A DNA stretch of 64,000 nucleotides from Sanderia malayensis (GCA_013076295.1 RQOL01000906.1:1-64000); one strand, 5' to 3'. Counted from the first letter of the stretch, positions 33,817 through 46,123 are shown. The notes: generated by a model not told the origin, from the letters alone. Made by a program: numbers and translations.

Positions 33817-34683
33817 ATGGAATCCAAGATAACGAATTTCGATGGGTCGGGTGAAATTAAAACCTTCCTTAAAAAGGTTAAATTGCACTCGGCATTAAAA
33901 GGGTACAGGAACGAAAAGGCAGCGCAAAACCTGGCAAGCAGGTTGGAAGGCCGAGCCTTCGATGTGTACATGAGGCTGGACGTCGAAGACCAAAAGGATG
34001 TGAACAAAATTGCCGCAGAACTTTTGAACGAGTTTGAAAGTGGAAGTCAGAACCGCGATGTAGCGATTGCCAAGCTCAATCAACGAAAAAGGCAACCCGA
34101 CGAATCAGCCCAGACATACGCCTTCAAAGTCATGGAGTTGACCACATTGGCCTATCCATCTTTCGCAGATGATGTTGTAAAAGTTATCGCAAAGGACAAC
34201 TTCGTCAAGGGCACTCACCCAAAAATGCAAATCGCATTGAAATCTCTTGCTAGTTTTGAGTCGGCAGATATTCTATGAATTGCAAAGGAAACAACCCGGC
34301 TAGAAGTTGCAGGTATTGACTCGTTTTCCAGCAAATCAGCACGCGAATGTTGCGCAATTCAAGGTGCAGAAAGCCCGACGCTCGTGGACAGCGTGACAGA
34401 AAAAGTTTTGCAACAATTGAAAGACGTCTCTATCGCTCTTCAGGGGGTCAATAATGAATCTGGCAGTGCAAATTTCGTTCAGAAGCGGTCCTTCAGAAGT
34501 CAAAGGGGCTGGGGCAACAGGCGGCCACGCAGGAATAATTTCAACCCACGTCAACAAACCAGAAAATGCCGTGCATGCCAAAGCCCAGAACACTTTGTGC
34601 GAGAATGCCCAACACGCTTTTGTCTGGCCTGTGGCAACCGCGGCCACGACTCATGGGACAAACAATGCCCGAAGACCCAATGA
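33817..34683 (+). pseudogene. Gypsy gag (in-frame stops)
   Basis: Starts MESKITNFDGSGEIKTFLKK, a gypsy capsid-like protein, and ends with two CCHC-type knuckles: CRACQSPEHFVREC (typical spacing) and CLACGNRGHDSWDKQC (two extra residues). The frame is interrupted by TGA at 34276-34278 and closed by TGA at 34681-34683. Beyond that stop the same frame continues into the protease, which suggests an originally continuous gag-pol or stop readthrough. It packages the element RNA. Confidence 0.8.
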
Positions 34684-37600
34684 CTATATGGACAACCGAA
34701 TATATTAAATGATTTCTCTGCAGTTGTAAGGATTGAATGTGAAAATAAACAGATTAACGTTTTATTAGACTCTGGTGCGAGTTGCTCTGTTATCGATATA
34801 GGAACCTTAGAAACGCTTGGCGTACATAACAAGATGGAACACTCCCAACATAGTATCATTGACGCATCGGGGAACGTTATGAACATCATGGGCTGCGTTG
34901 ACTTGCACTTATCAATCAGGGGGTTGTCTGTGACGCAAAACTTCAAAGTATGAAACGCGCAAACTTACAGCAATGTGATATTAGGGCGGGATTTCATGGC
35001 CAAATTCTCTTCTGTCGAGTTTAATTTCGCCCAGCATGAAATTTAGCTAGGAAAAATTTGTATGAAATGCGTCAATGTCAAGAAAAAGGAAGGAAATTGC
35101 GCGACTTAAAGACACCGTTAAATTAGCCAACCGCTCAGAAACTGTCGTCAATGTTAAATGTAACAATTTCGTATCACTGCTCTCGATGGATTTCGAGCAT
35201 CACGAATTCCCGCAAACACCAGGAGTTTATGCTATGCGATGTAGAGTTATACCGAATCTTTTTGAAGTATTTCAGATAACGCTGCTGAATACAGGTCAGC
35301 ACCCCCGTCGTTCTCAGTAGTCGCAAGTGCATTGGTAAACTCCACTCTACTTATAGCACGGGTCAACCGAGTATTAACGTTGCGGAGGAGCAATCCTCGA
35401 TCTTGGTATCTGATTGTTCATTCGGGACTGATCTGTCATCAAACCAAAAACAACGATTAGGTTCGCTTATCAACGAATATCAGGGAATATTTGCTTCATA
35501 CCCAAAAAAGCCAGCCTTGGTTGAAAATATGACACGCAGAATTATTACTGAAGATACATTACCAGTGAATAAGAAACCTCACAGAGTGTCACATGCTTGG
35601 CATGACGAGATCGACAAACAAGTTAAAGAAATGCTGACCAATGGTATCATTCGCCCCTCGTCTTCCCCTTGGAACTCACCCATTACTTTAGTTAAGAAGA
35701 AAGACAACTCTACTCGATTCATTTGTGATTTTCGATGCTTAAACGACGCAACCAAAAAGGATACGTATCCATTACCCCACATCCGGGATGTTTTAGATCA
35801 GATGCATGGTGCTCAATATTGGACAACCTTAGATGCCGCATCGGCCTATTGGTCCATTCCGTTGGAAGAAGAGGACAGAGAAAAAACAGCATTTGCTGTT
35901 CAGCGAGGAAAATTTGAATTCAACGTGATGCATTTTGGTTTCTGCAATGCGGGCGCAACGTACCAAAGAATGATGGACATAAGCTTATCAGGTTTACCAG
36001 CAGAACGAGTCCTAGCGTACATGGATGACATCGTAGTTTTCAGCAATACCTTTGAAGAACACTTGCAAAGCCTGAAATTGGTCTTTCAAAAGTTAAGAGA
36101 ATCAAATATGTCGTTAAAGCTCTCCAAATGTGTGTTTGCAACTCGTAAAGTAGACTTTTTGGGTTTTGACCTCTCTAACTCTGGTATTCGCCCTCAGTCT
36201 CGCTTAACTGAAGCAATTTCAAATTTTAAGCAACCCGCAACAAAGAAAGAGCTCAAGGGATTCTTAGGCCTCGCTGGGTTTTATCGAGCCTTTATTCGCG
36301 ACTCTGCAAACATTGCTGAACCGTTGAATCGTCTGACAAGTGACAAATTCCCGTTTGCTTGGACCGCGGATTGCTCAAAAGCCTTCATCGCACTTAAAGA
36401 AGCACTATTTTCAGACCCAGTCTTGCAATTTCCTAACTTGCAGAAGGAATTCGTGGTTGAAGCCGACGCCAGCAGTTACGCCGTTGGCGGGATTTTGTCC
36501 CAAAAGGCTGATGATGGCGAATTACACCCGGTCGCTTATTTTTCCACAGCTTTGCAACAGTCTCAACAAAACTGGGCGGCTACTACGAAAGAAGCTTTCG
36601 CATTAATTCTTGCAATTCGTCATTGGCGAGTCTATTTAGCTGGAACCCGTTTTATTTTGAAATCGGACCACAACCCGTTGAAGCATCTACGCAACCAGAA
36701 AGACCCGCGTGGTAAATTCGGCCGATGGATAGCAGAATTGGAAGAGTTTGACTACTCTATTCAGTATATTCCGGGACGCGAGAATGTGAAAGCAGATGCA
36801 TTATCTAGAAACACATCCGCAGAAACAACACAACCAAATTCTTCCTTTGAAGACAAGGTGTATCAGTTTGAAGGCGTGGACAGTTTTGAAGCAAAGATAA
36901 AATACGAGCAAATGCAAGATCCTCTAATTTCGCGCGCTATACAACGTATTACTGATGGAAAAACGGTCGACTCAGGGCGGTTGAAACGGGTTCAACAACA
37001 GCTGAGAATGGAAAACGGAATCTTAGGCCCCGTTCACACGATGCCGGATTCATATCGTTTCGGATCGCTTTTCATATCGGATAGCCTTTCTGTTCACACG
37101 ACACCATGCCAATCCGAAACGTTTCGGATCGCTTTTCCGGAGTCAAATCACTCCGCTCTGAAGGTGAAACGTTTCGGATCGCTTTTCATATCGGATAGCT
37201 TTTGGGCTCGTGTGAACGCATGAATCCGATACGCTTTGTGCTCCAGAACCTCTATTTGAAGCATTGGCGCCAACTATTCGACACTCTCAAGAGTGAGTGA
37301 TGCTTAGCTGTCACGTGGCAATTGTTTTAACAATAGGCATTGATGTGGGCCAGTGGGGCGCGCAGAGCGGAGCGTAGTCGTGTGAACAGAAAACGAAAGT
37401 GAATCCGGCATCGTGTGAACAGGAGAAAATTTCGTATCGGATTGCCTATGGAATCCGAAACGAAGTGAATCCGGCATCGTGTGAACGGGGCCTTAACCAA
37501 GTCTGGAAGACCAGTTTTACCACCTGCTCTGAGACAAGTAATTGTAGCAGAACATCACAACGCCGCTCATTTCGGAATTGATAAGATGTATACCTTACTG

Positions 37601-38524
37601 GAAGCCCGGTTTTACTGGCCAAACATGTACAATTATATACGTTTATTTTGCTCGGGATGTACAACTTGTCAACAAACAAAGTCTGACTCTCGCCCACCAA
37701 AAGCACTATTGGTCCAGATGTTCGTTCCAAACGCACCAATGCAATTTGTTTCGCTTGATATAGCTTACGTACCTAAAGATGCAAATGGCTACAAATATAT
37801 TCTATTAGTTGGTGACATTTGTTCGAAATACATTCAGGCGATCCCTCTTAAAGACCAAACCGCAATGGTTATCAAGGAGGCATTCGAAAAGCAATGGATT
37901 TTCTTCCATGGAGTGCCGCATTACCTTCTCACCGATCAAGGTTCCAACGTTGATGGTCAGGTTATGTCAGATCTTTGTTTGCAGCTCGGGATGGAAAAGC
38001 GTCGCTCCTCCGCATATCACAGTCCGGGTAACGGGTTTGCCGAGAGAAATATTCGTTCAATTAAAGATATGTAACGCGCAGTCCTCTTACATCGTAAACT
38101 GCCGCAATCCACATGGCGTTCCATTCTGTCCAGTCTAGTTTTTGCTTTAAATACAACGGAGAGTAAAGCCACTGGATGTACCCCTTATAACATCGTTTTT
38201 GGAAGATCTGCAGTGTTGCCTCAAGATGTGTTGTTTCAAACTGGGGCTGTTGATCACTACGATGTAGTGTCCCCGAGAGAGTACGAAAGAGAATTGTCTC
38301 CACTTTTGCAGGACGTTTTCAATCATGTTATTAATTATCTGGAAATCAGCAAGGAAAAGATGCAGCAGCAATACAACACGAAGCTGAGGTTTATTGATTA
38401 TAGTCCTTGCCAACTGGTATGGCTGAAAGTGAAGCACTATAAGACCGGAGTGAATCGGAAGTACCCCACGAAGATCAGGGCCTTGGAAAGTTCTACAGAA
38501 GCTTCCGAATGGCGTAAATTTTAA
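34684..38524 (+). pseudogene. Gypsy pol: protease, RT, RNase H, integrase (broken by a MITE)
   Basis: Protease with LLDSGASCSVID at about 34765, then in-frame stops (34951, 35044) and a frameshift. Reverse transcriptase from 35403: IICDFRCLND-type fingers, TTLDAASAYWSIPL, and the catalytic YMDD at about 36020. RNase H has EADASSYAVGG. A MITE cuts the frame at 37026. After it come the integrase zinc-binding part (HHNAAHFG with CTTCQ) and the core D, D, E in SLDIAY, LTDQGSN and GFAERN, then a stop at 38072. The last block (LRFIDYSPCQLVWL) ends near 38524. The order protease, RT, RNase H, integrase identifies Ty3/gypsy. Confidence 0.9.
37026..37492. mobile_element. Harbinger-type MITE inserted in gypsy pol
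   Basis: A 467-bp insertion with perfect 27-bp terminal inverted repeats beginning GGCCCCGTTCACACGATGCC, flanked by TTA (37023-37025 and 37493-37495). Removing it with one TTA restores the pol frame exactly. TTA is the PIF/Harbinger target. Its outer end resembles that of the autonomous Harbinger at 61289 (GGCCTAGTTCATAC). Inside, TTTCGGATCGCTTTTCATAT is repeated. Confidence 0.92.
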
Positions 38525-38897
38525 GATCGAGAATTCGCGGGGTGAACAAAAGGTCGTACATCACGATCGATTAATTCCGGCGAGAGAGAACGGTCATGAG
38601 AACGTATCTCCGGAAATCGAAATAGCCACTTCTGAGCAAGAGAGTAGCAATTCAGATTGTGACTTTTCAGATAGTGACAGTGAAGTTTCCCTGTTTGAAC
38701 CTTAAGAGCCTGACCAAGAAGGTCATGAAGACCACCTGGAACAAGTTCCTTATGAGCCCCGTCCTAGACGGCAGAGACATGCCCGAATTATTCCTAACAG
38801 TATTCCTTGGGATTTTATAACCTTATTATAAAGTATGGATTTTCTTTTAGTTTTGGTAATTATTAATCGTTTCGTTCTTTTATTAGGGGGAGGGTAA

Positions 38898-39048
38898 TGA
38901 AGGATAGGTTACCCCCGTCTTTGTACTGTCACCCCCGTATCTACTGTTTTCCGCATATTAGGTTAGGGCTTGCCTTCTCTCTTCATTCTGTTGTAGTACT
39001 CGTATTGTTGAAACCTTAATTCTATTTTGATAAAGTAACTCCATCACA
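38898..39048 (+). repeat. Gypsy 3' LTR (151 bp)
   Basis: Begins TGAAGGATAGGTTACCCCCG, ends ACTCCATCACA and is followed by the GACA duplication. Same length as the 5' LTR. Confidence 0.92.
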
Positions 39049-39052
39049 GACA

Positions 39053-41661
39053 TATATTTAGATAAGGTATCAACTGCTGCAGGCAAATCTGGGCGTGTTG
39101 CCGTTGCAGCATACGTGAGACAGCCAATTATCATCTGATAAGCTTGCACATTATAAGGATCTTCATCGTCTGAAAATTTCTGAAATTTTTCTCCTGATTC
39201 TAATGGTGTAGAAACTGGTTTACAGTGTTCCATTCCAAATCTCTTTAAAATCCCTTTCTATGTACTTCGGTTGACTGATAGACATCACTTTTAGCTTACG
39301 ATCTCGCTTTATTGACATTCACAGAACATGGTAAACTTCACCTTGATCTTCAATCTTGAATCTCTTTTGTAGAGATATCTTTTCTTCATTTAGCAAATTA
39401 GTATTGTTGGAAATCAATAGCGTGTCATCCACATATAAAGCTAGGATATGAAATGAATCTTGCTATTGTCCTTCATCAACTTTATATACATACAGCTATC
39501 TGCATCACAGCTATTGTAGCCATTTGACTTCAGAAAATGATCGATGGCAAAGTTCCAGCAACGAGCAGCTTGTTTCAGCCCATAAATACTTTTCCTCAAT
39601 TTACAGACATAGTCAGGTTTCTTTTCACTAATGTATCCGTCTGGCTGTTTCATATAAATTTCTTCGTCAAAGTCACCCTGAAGAAAAGCCGTCTTGACAT
39701 CCATCTGATGGACTTCCCAGTTGCAGACATTTGCCACAGCCAAAAAAGATCGAATTGAATCATAGCGCACAACAGGAGAAAATACTTCTTCATAATCTAC
39801 TCCTTGTGATTGAGAATACCCTTGAGCTACAAGCCTTGCTTTAAATCTGTCAATAGAACCATCTGCTTTTTTCTTTACTTTAAAAACCCAACGACTACCA
39901 ACTAGGTTTTTGTCTTCAGGCAATGATACCAGCTCCCATGTGTTTTTGTCAATCAACGAGTCACATTCAAAGTCGGTTGCACCTTTCCATTGAACTGAAC
40001 ATTCATTTGCCCATGCTTCTTTCAAGTTTCTTGGTTGATTGATATCTACTACTGTGAGTGCTTCTGCAGCATAACAATATTCTTCATCAAATTTTCTTGG
40101 TGGTCTTCTCTGCCTCCCATCTTCTAGATTTCGTACATTTTGTAGAAAGTTTTCTTCATAGGTGGCTCCCACTGCTTGACCATGCAGTGCAGGTTCAGCA
40201 TCTGCAACAGCATCAATATTTGTCTCCATATCGACAACATTTGGACAAAAGGAAAGATCTGATTTTGTATAACTTGTGTTTTCAAAGTCATGAAATTTCT
40301 GTTCACAGAATACGACGTCTCCACTGCGAATAAAGCGTTTACTCGTTAAGTCATAAAGTTTAAAGCCTTTTGTTCCATCAGGGTATCCTACCAATATTGT
40401 TCTCTTTGATTTTGGACCCAATTTTTTTCTGAGCTCGGCTGGTATATGAGCATAGATAATGCAACCAAACACCTTCAGGTTTGCAAAATGGGGCTTTTCT
40501 TGAAAGAAACTTTCATACGGAGTTTTATCTTTCAAGGCTGTTGTAGGGCTACGATTTCTGAGGTATACTGCCGTGTTAACTGCTTCAGCCCAAAATCTCA
40601 ATGGTACATTTGCATGATATATCAACAATTGTACTATTCATTCTTTCAGCTATGCCATTTTGAGCAGGATTATAGGGTACAGTCAGCTGATGTGAGGTTT
40701 CTTGTTCTTTCAAATATTCGGCAAATTCTTTTGATGAATATTCTCCACCATTATCTCTACGTAGAACTTTAACCTTTTTGCCAGTCAGGTTGCTCATAAT
40801 ATTGATGCATTCTTTCAGTTTGAGCAATACTTCAGATTTCTGATTCAAGAAATATACACTGATATAACGTGAATAATCATCAATGAATGTTACGAAATAC
40901 TTGGATTTCCCAAAAGAGTCCACATTCATTGGGCCATAGACATCGCTATGGATAATTTCAAGCACTTCACGGTGTTCAGATATTGTGGGATATGGCAATT
41001 TTTGCTGCTTTCCTTTTACACATCCTTTACATAACAATTTATTGCCATTTAAATGAATGGTATCCATACCAATTACCATGTTTTTCTCTGATAATTTTCT
41101 CACATTATCCATTCCCAAATGACCGAATCTGCAGTGCCATAATTCTGAACTGGAGTTATCTTGCATGGTGTTAGCTTGTTCAGATGTCGTTTTCAGTACG
41201 TAAAGTTTTCCTTGTATTTCACCCAGACGCAAAACTTTTGAGTTCCGTACAATCTTGCATTGTTGTCCTTCAAATTGTACCAAAGCTCCCAAATTTGTCA
41301 TCGCTTTGACAGACAAAATATTTTTGCCTAACTCTGGCAAATACCAAACATTTTGAAGAGCAATGTTTTGTGCACGACCGTCAATATCAGTTGTTAGGTG
41401 ATATATTCTTTTTCCGTGAGCAAGAATGACATGATCATCACCCAGACGTACTGTAGAAGGGTTCTTGAACTCTACATAATCAGACAGGCATCCCCTTTGA
41501 TATGTCATGTGCTGAGTAGCACCTGAATCGATGATCCAAGAATTCTTTTGTTTACTGCTCAAGCGTGACGTGGTGACCAGAGATTCGTCGTCATGATCAT
41601 GATCATCATTATCATTACTACCACCGTAATTTGCAGAACTTGACAAATTTGACTGATTCAC
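39053..41661 (-). pseudogene. Copia pol: protease, integrase, reverse transcriptase
   Basis: In order on the minus strand: protease with WIIDSGATQHMT; GAG-pre-integrase zinc finger (WHCRFGHLG with CKGCVKGK); integrase with HSDVYGPM, RRDNGGEY and NGIAERMN (the D, D and E); then, after a frame change near 40600, the reverse transcriptase with QMDVKTAFLQGDFDEEIYM. The YVDD catalytic box is present at about 39430 but in another frame than the upstream block. The 39233-39053 piece (EHCKPVSTPLESGEKF) leads into the gypsy insertion. Multiple frameshifts make it non-functional. Confidence 0.9.
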
Positions 41662-41719
41662 ATTTCTGGAGCTCTTCTTTGGGCAGTCTCTTGCATAGTC
41701 AGGGCATCTTTTAAGGTTT

Positions 41720-42010
41720 TTTCACTGCTGGGGCAAAAACTCAGAGAGGCCCATACCCCTCTGAGTTTTCGTAATAGGTCAGTGCTGGATTGTGCCATTT
41801 TCCTAAGCTTTAGAGCATAGTAAGTTATGCTAACACATAGTCACTGAAGTATTCTTCGTTCCGCTATTTCACTTACTTCAAGGGGTGAAAATCAAGTTGT
41901 AGCTATGGTCAAAAGGGCCCATCACTGGTGGGGAAAAACCGAGCTTTCAGCAGTCAGTGGTGGGGCAGCCAATGGGGCCTGGTGGGGCATTTGCCCCACC
42001 ACTCAGTATG
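41720..42010. mobile_element. Probable hAT-type MITE between copia gag and pol
   Basis: A ~290-bp non-coding insertion separates the copia CHFCKEKEH half of the zinc knuckle from the rest of the protein. Its ends read CACTGCTGGGGCAAA and TTTGCCCCACCACTCAG, an imperfect inverted repeat, and the inside repeats GTGGGGCA motifs. This style of terminus is common in hAT elements, but I could not verify an 8-bp duplication. Confidence 0.5.
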
Positions 42011-42371
42011 TTAAAAGACACTATGCAGCATAGTGTTCCTTTTCTTTGCAAAAATGACAAATTCCAGTGAACGATAAAACAAAAGACGGTTTATCAGCAT
42101 GCGAGCTATCAGCATTGCCAGCGCCACGTGATGCGGAACTACGCCCTCGATCTCCAGCTCCACGGTGATATGATCCCCGACGTCCATGACAATTTCGCTT
42201 TGCAAACAGTGCATTCTCAGATTTCTGCAGATCCAAATTGTCGGAATTTCGATCGAAATCATTCAGCAGCATGGCTTTCACTTTCTGAAAGGATAAATTA
42301 CTTTCGCCCACAGCATCCAATGCTGTAATTAATTGCTTGAAATCATCAGGCAAACTCGCTAGTAGAGTCAT
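42011..42371 (-). pseudogene. Copia gag fragment
   Basis: Minus-strand piece of copia gag: TLLASLPDDFKQLITALDAV is the conserved block, followed by an Arg/Gly-rich part and half of a CCHC zinc knuckle (CHFCKEKEH). Upstream, TLKSLYDQLREMG continues after an in-frame stop (near 42380). The gag is therefore broken at both ends. Gag forms the virus-like particle of the retrotransposon. Confidence 0.8.
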
Positions 42372-42480
42372 TGCCAGCTCTTAATCATCAATCTCAGCTC
42401 CCATCTCTCTCAATTGATCGTAGAGCGACTTCAGGGTATTAATGTGTTCTAACATGTTCCCACTTCTTTGGAATCTGCAT

Positions 42481-44206
42481 GAATAGTACCTCTGTCTCAA
42501 CCGTACTTTCTCAGATTTGTTGCTTCAGTACGGGAAAAAATGGGGCTCCCACTATTATGACATAGTCGGACTCGACCCAGTCCTAAAAGTGAGACACGAA
42601 AGTGTGAACGCAAGCCTTCGTAACTCAACAACTACTCATCAGATCATTCAAAAAAATATAAACGGTATGAATCAGCGCATTGGATTCTACACTTTTAGCT
42701 AATAAAAAAAAGCCGTAGGGGCACTTTAAGAATATTGCAAAATTCGACATTACAAAACTGAGTAAAAAGATGTTCTTTAAGAGGAAAAAACTGTAGGTTT
42801 ATTGTTGGCTGGAATGTACCACCTATAGGTTTATTGTTTGTTCTCATGACCGTTCTCCCTGTGAATTTTCCTCATGCCTTCTCGCCCAGTTTTCTAAATT
42901 TTTGTGTCCTGGCGACAATTTTGGTGAACTGGACGACATTTAGTCGGTCATGCCAATCAACGTGATTTTGCTTTTAATTTTCCAGCCAAAAGTCGCAATG
43001 TATCATATGATGTTGCAATGCATCATACCATGACGCAACGCATCATACAATACAAAATGGCAAAATAACCATTGAAATAGATAATTACCATACAGAAATG
43101 AGCACAAAATACCATGTAATGAGCAAACAGCACATGTAGAACATATATTGACATAAATTATATAAGCTAAATGCAGAAAGTTATAACGCTTTGGAAAATA
43201 AAATTGCCGTGTGGAAGTGTCAAAACTGCACACAAAAAATGGCGTTGTTGTCCCAAAATTGATAAGCACAGTGAAAAATATAAATGGGAAAAATCCCAAA
43301 CGACGCTCCATACATCTTTGGTTTGGCCTCTTCCGAAGGCTATCATACGAATAGTGGTGAAGATAGATTTGGTTGCACGATCATTATTCAAAATTTGAAA
43401 ATTGTTGAAAATGACTGGCTTGACTTCATTGCTGAGTGGGTGATAGGTTAGAGTGAAAAGAATGCCTTCGTTTGTTCTGTTATTATTTGCAGGAATAAGT
43501 GCTCAATCTTGGGTTACGTTTATGTTTCTATTTTTTCATTATTTGTTTGGATACCTCAAGATAATCGGTTGCATGGAAACATCATTTTTGTGCTTTGAGG
43601 AGTGAACATCGTCGTGAAATTTAATCATAGTTTACGTCTCCATTCATTCTACAATTTTGTTTCTCCTAATTAATCTCACAGCTTTACATCATCTGGATTA
43701 TAACACCCTGCATTCTTTCCAAACATCACTTCGCCTAGCCCTTCCTGTTTATCAATACGTCTTCTAATGAGACACAGGAAAGGACAATCGTAACCTTAGC
43801 GAATAAAGTGTTTTTCGTGACCAACAATTAGAAAAGCGTAGCTGGGACCAAATTTACTTCCTATTCCAAAAAAAGATATTTGCAAGGAATGATCATTGTT
43901 AAAAACAAATGCATTCTTTGTAAGAAACTATTCTGCGAGGAGGGAAAAAACGGGTTTTCCACAATGATTTCATAGTGGGCTTACTCACCCCAGGGTTTCT
44001 CGAGAGCAATACATTATAATTGTCCCTATTTTTGACTGTTATCATGTGATGATGTCATGGAAAGGTTTTGACACGATGTTGCTCATAAGATGTTAATTTT
44101 AGGATATGGGTTTTTAGCTTCTTTTGCCCAGTTTTCCATGCCGCATTGCTTTGTGTTTCCTTTTTTTTAAATTTATCACCTTTCATTTATATCTGACCGC
44201 TACCTT
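42481..44206. other. Non-coding region left of the LTR array
   Basis: No convincing gene. It includes the inverted partner (42520-42600) of the block at 32118-32200 and short AT-rich low-complexity stretches. Open frames around 43003-43398 overlap on both strands and look fortuitous. Confidence 0.5.
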
Positions 44207-44620
44207 TGCAGTGTGCTCAGCAGCCTTACCAATGAGCACTTCAACTAACTAGCGAATCATAACACGCATCCTAACACTTAACCATATTTATCAACTATTA
44301 TCTAAACAAACATATTCATTAGCCTTTTATAGTCAAACGTCTAACCATAACCTACTCTTGACCTTATTTGCTTAAGTATTTACGACACACCCAACCTCGC
44401 AACTTATATTTAATCAAACGCAACATTTAGTTGCTCAGTTGGTAGTTAATTAATTAAGCATTCATTTTGGTATCATACACATAAGAAAGAAATTCACATC
44501 GTTTCTCTTCGAACCTTCTGACTACCAAACTTCAAAGCAACTACGAAAGCTGGGTAAGTGTCTTGTGACCTAATTCCATTAGTGATTATAGTAGCTACTC
44601 CAGCATTACTAAATTACTAA
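44207..44620 (+). repeat. LTR 1 of the gypsy array
   Basis: 414 bp, starting TGCAGTGTGCTCAGCAGCC and ending ATTACTAAATTACTAA. Identical to LTR 2 apart from TGC versus TGT at the start. Confidence 0.85.
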
Positions 44621-44955
44621 ATTGGTGACCACGACAGCATTGATCGCCTCAAAGTTGCACACCTCGACACGGCCTATCTACCTCTTACATCGCCACCACC
44701 TCTGCTTTCAGACAACGCCCCACTTACTACCGCATCTACCGAACAACAACCACCCCCACAACACCTGCCCGCCCAGCCCTCTCTTCAGTGCACAATTCGC
44801 TCTGGACGACACGTCCATTTTCCCGTTCGTTACGGATTTGACTCTTAAGACTGTTAGGCACGTTATTTCACTTTTATATCATAATAGTAATTATTTCGTA
44901 TTTTATTCGCTGTATCGAATGCTTCACTCCGCTCGCCTTCTAGGAGGGGAGCTAT

Positions 44956-45369
44956 TGTAGTGTGCTCAGCAGCCTTACCAATGAGCACTTCAACTAACTA
45001 GCGAATCATAACACGCATCCTAACACTTAACCATATTTATCAACTATTATCTAAACAAACATATTCATTAGCCTTTTATAGTCAAACGTCTAACCATAAC
45101 CTACTCTTGACCTTATTTGCTTAAGTATTTACGACACACCCAACCTCGCAACTTATATTTAATCAAACGCAACATTTAGTTGCTCAGTTGGTAGTTAATT
45201 AATTAAGCATTCATTTTGGTATCATACACATAAGAAAGAAATTCACATCGTTTCTCTTCGAACCTTCTGACTACCAAACTTCAAAGCAACTACGAAAGCT
45301 GGGTAAGTGTCTTGTGACCTAATTCCATTAGTGATTATAGTAGCTACTCCAGCATTACTAAATTACTAA
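44956..45369 (+). repeat. LTR 2 of the gypsy array
   Basis: Starts TGTAGTGTGCTCAGCAGCC, exactly 749 bp after LTR 1. Confidence 0.85.
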
Positions 45370-45704
45370 ATTGGTGACCACGACAGCATTGATCGCCTCA
45401 AAGTTGCACACCTCGACACGGCCTATCTACCTCTTACATCGCCACCACCTCTGCTTTCAGACAACGCCCCACTTACTACCGCATCTACCGAACAACAACC
45501 ACCCCCACAACACCTGCCCGCCCAGCCCTCTCTTCAGTGCACAATTCGCTCTGGACGACACGTCCATTTTCCCGTTCGTTACGGATTTGACTCTTAAGAC
45601 TGTTAGGCACGTTATTTCACTTTTATATCATAATAGTAATTATTTCGTATTTTATTCGCTGTATCGAATGCTTCACTCCGCTCGCCTTCTAGGAGGGGAG
45701 CTAT

Positions 45705-46118
45705 TGTAGTGTGCTCAGCAGCCTTACCAATGAGCACTTCAACTAACTAGCGAATCATAACACGCATCCTAACACTTAACCATATTTATCAACTATTATC
45801 TAAACAAACATATTCATTAGCCTTTTATAGTCAAACGTCTAACCATAACCTACTCTTAACCTTATTTGCTTAAGTATTTACGACACACCCAACCTCGCAA
45901 CTTATATTTAATCAAACGCAACATTTAGTTACTCAGTTAGTAGTTAATTAATTAAGCATTCATTTTGGTATCATACACACAAGAATAAAATTCACATCGT
46001 TTCTCTTCGAGCCTTCTGACTACCAAACTTCAAAGCAACTACGAAAGCTGGGTAAGTGTCTTGTGACCTAATTCGATTAGTGACTATAGTAGCTACTCCA
46101 GCATTACTAAATTACTAA
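45705..46118 (+). repeat. LTR 3 of the gypsy array
   Basis: Differs from LTRs 1 and 2 at about ten positions (for example CTCTTAACC for CTCTTGACC), so it is the oldest or separately derived member. Followed by the ACCTT duplication. Confidence 0.85.
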
Positions 46119-46123
46119 ACCTT

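Larger units (their letters stand above)
33653..39048 (+). mobile_element. Ty3/gypsy retrotransposon, complete with both LTRs
   Basis: A full element of 5,396 bp (4,929 without the nested MITE). Both LTRs are 151 bp (33653-33803 and 38898-39048), begin TG and end CA, and differ at only a few positions. A 4-bp duplication GACA flanks it (33649-33652 and 39049-39052). A purine-rich tract (AGGGGGAGGGTAA) stands right before the 3' LTR. The gag start codon lies only 13 bp after the 5' LTR, an unusually short leader. It is inserted in the copia RNase H region, opposite in direction. Confidence 0.92.
33066..42480 (-). mobile_element. Ty1/copia retrotransposon, nested host of a gypsy element
   Basis: Minus-strand copia element: gag near 42371-42011, pol 41661-39053, then RNase H at 33652-33072 after a 5.4-kb gypsy insertion (33653-39048). 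The break falls inside one protein block: SKYMS before the insertion and KPGKDHWEG after it. No flanking LTRs were recognised, and gag is truncated at its 5' end, so the copy is partial and old. Confidence 0.85.
44207..46118 (+). mobile_element. Deleted gypsy element: LTR-interior-LTR-interior-LTR array
   Basis: Three 414-bp LTRs (44207-44620, 44956-45369, 45705-46118) alternate with two identical 335-bp interiors. Each interior opens ATTGGTGACCACGAC, a primer-binding-site-like start, and ends AGGAGGGGAGCTAT, a polypurine tract. Between them it encodes only the last part of gypsy pol (IDRLKVAHLD, then RSGRHVHFPVRYGFDS). That matches the pol end of the gypsy at 52425 ([17 protein letters not shown]). 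The array is flanked by a 5-bp ACCTT duplication (44202-44206, 46119-46123), so it inserted or arose as one locus. The 749-bp unit is repeated without visible change. Confidence 0.88.

Noticed and set aside
37026..37492. Additional gypsy-coding sequence in this stretch
   Set aside because: Exact terminal inverted repeats and the TTA duplication show it is a MITE; the apparent frame is interrupted and lacks pol motifs.
44425..44445. tRNA B-box-like or A-box-like motif GCTCAGTTGGTAG in the LTR
   Set aside because: No cloverleaf could be folded around it and it is part of the LTR.
44622..45709. Two identical 112-residue open frames in the LTR array
   Set aside because: They are in the wrong frame; the other frame encodes the known gypsy pol C-terminus.
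44207..46118. Assignment of these LTRs to the BEL element, because a copy lies at the BEL 3' edge
   Set aside because: The interior encodes the Ty3/gypsy pol end and the LTR at 60839 is a 5' LTR with its own interior start, so it is an insertion, not the BEL LTR.
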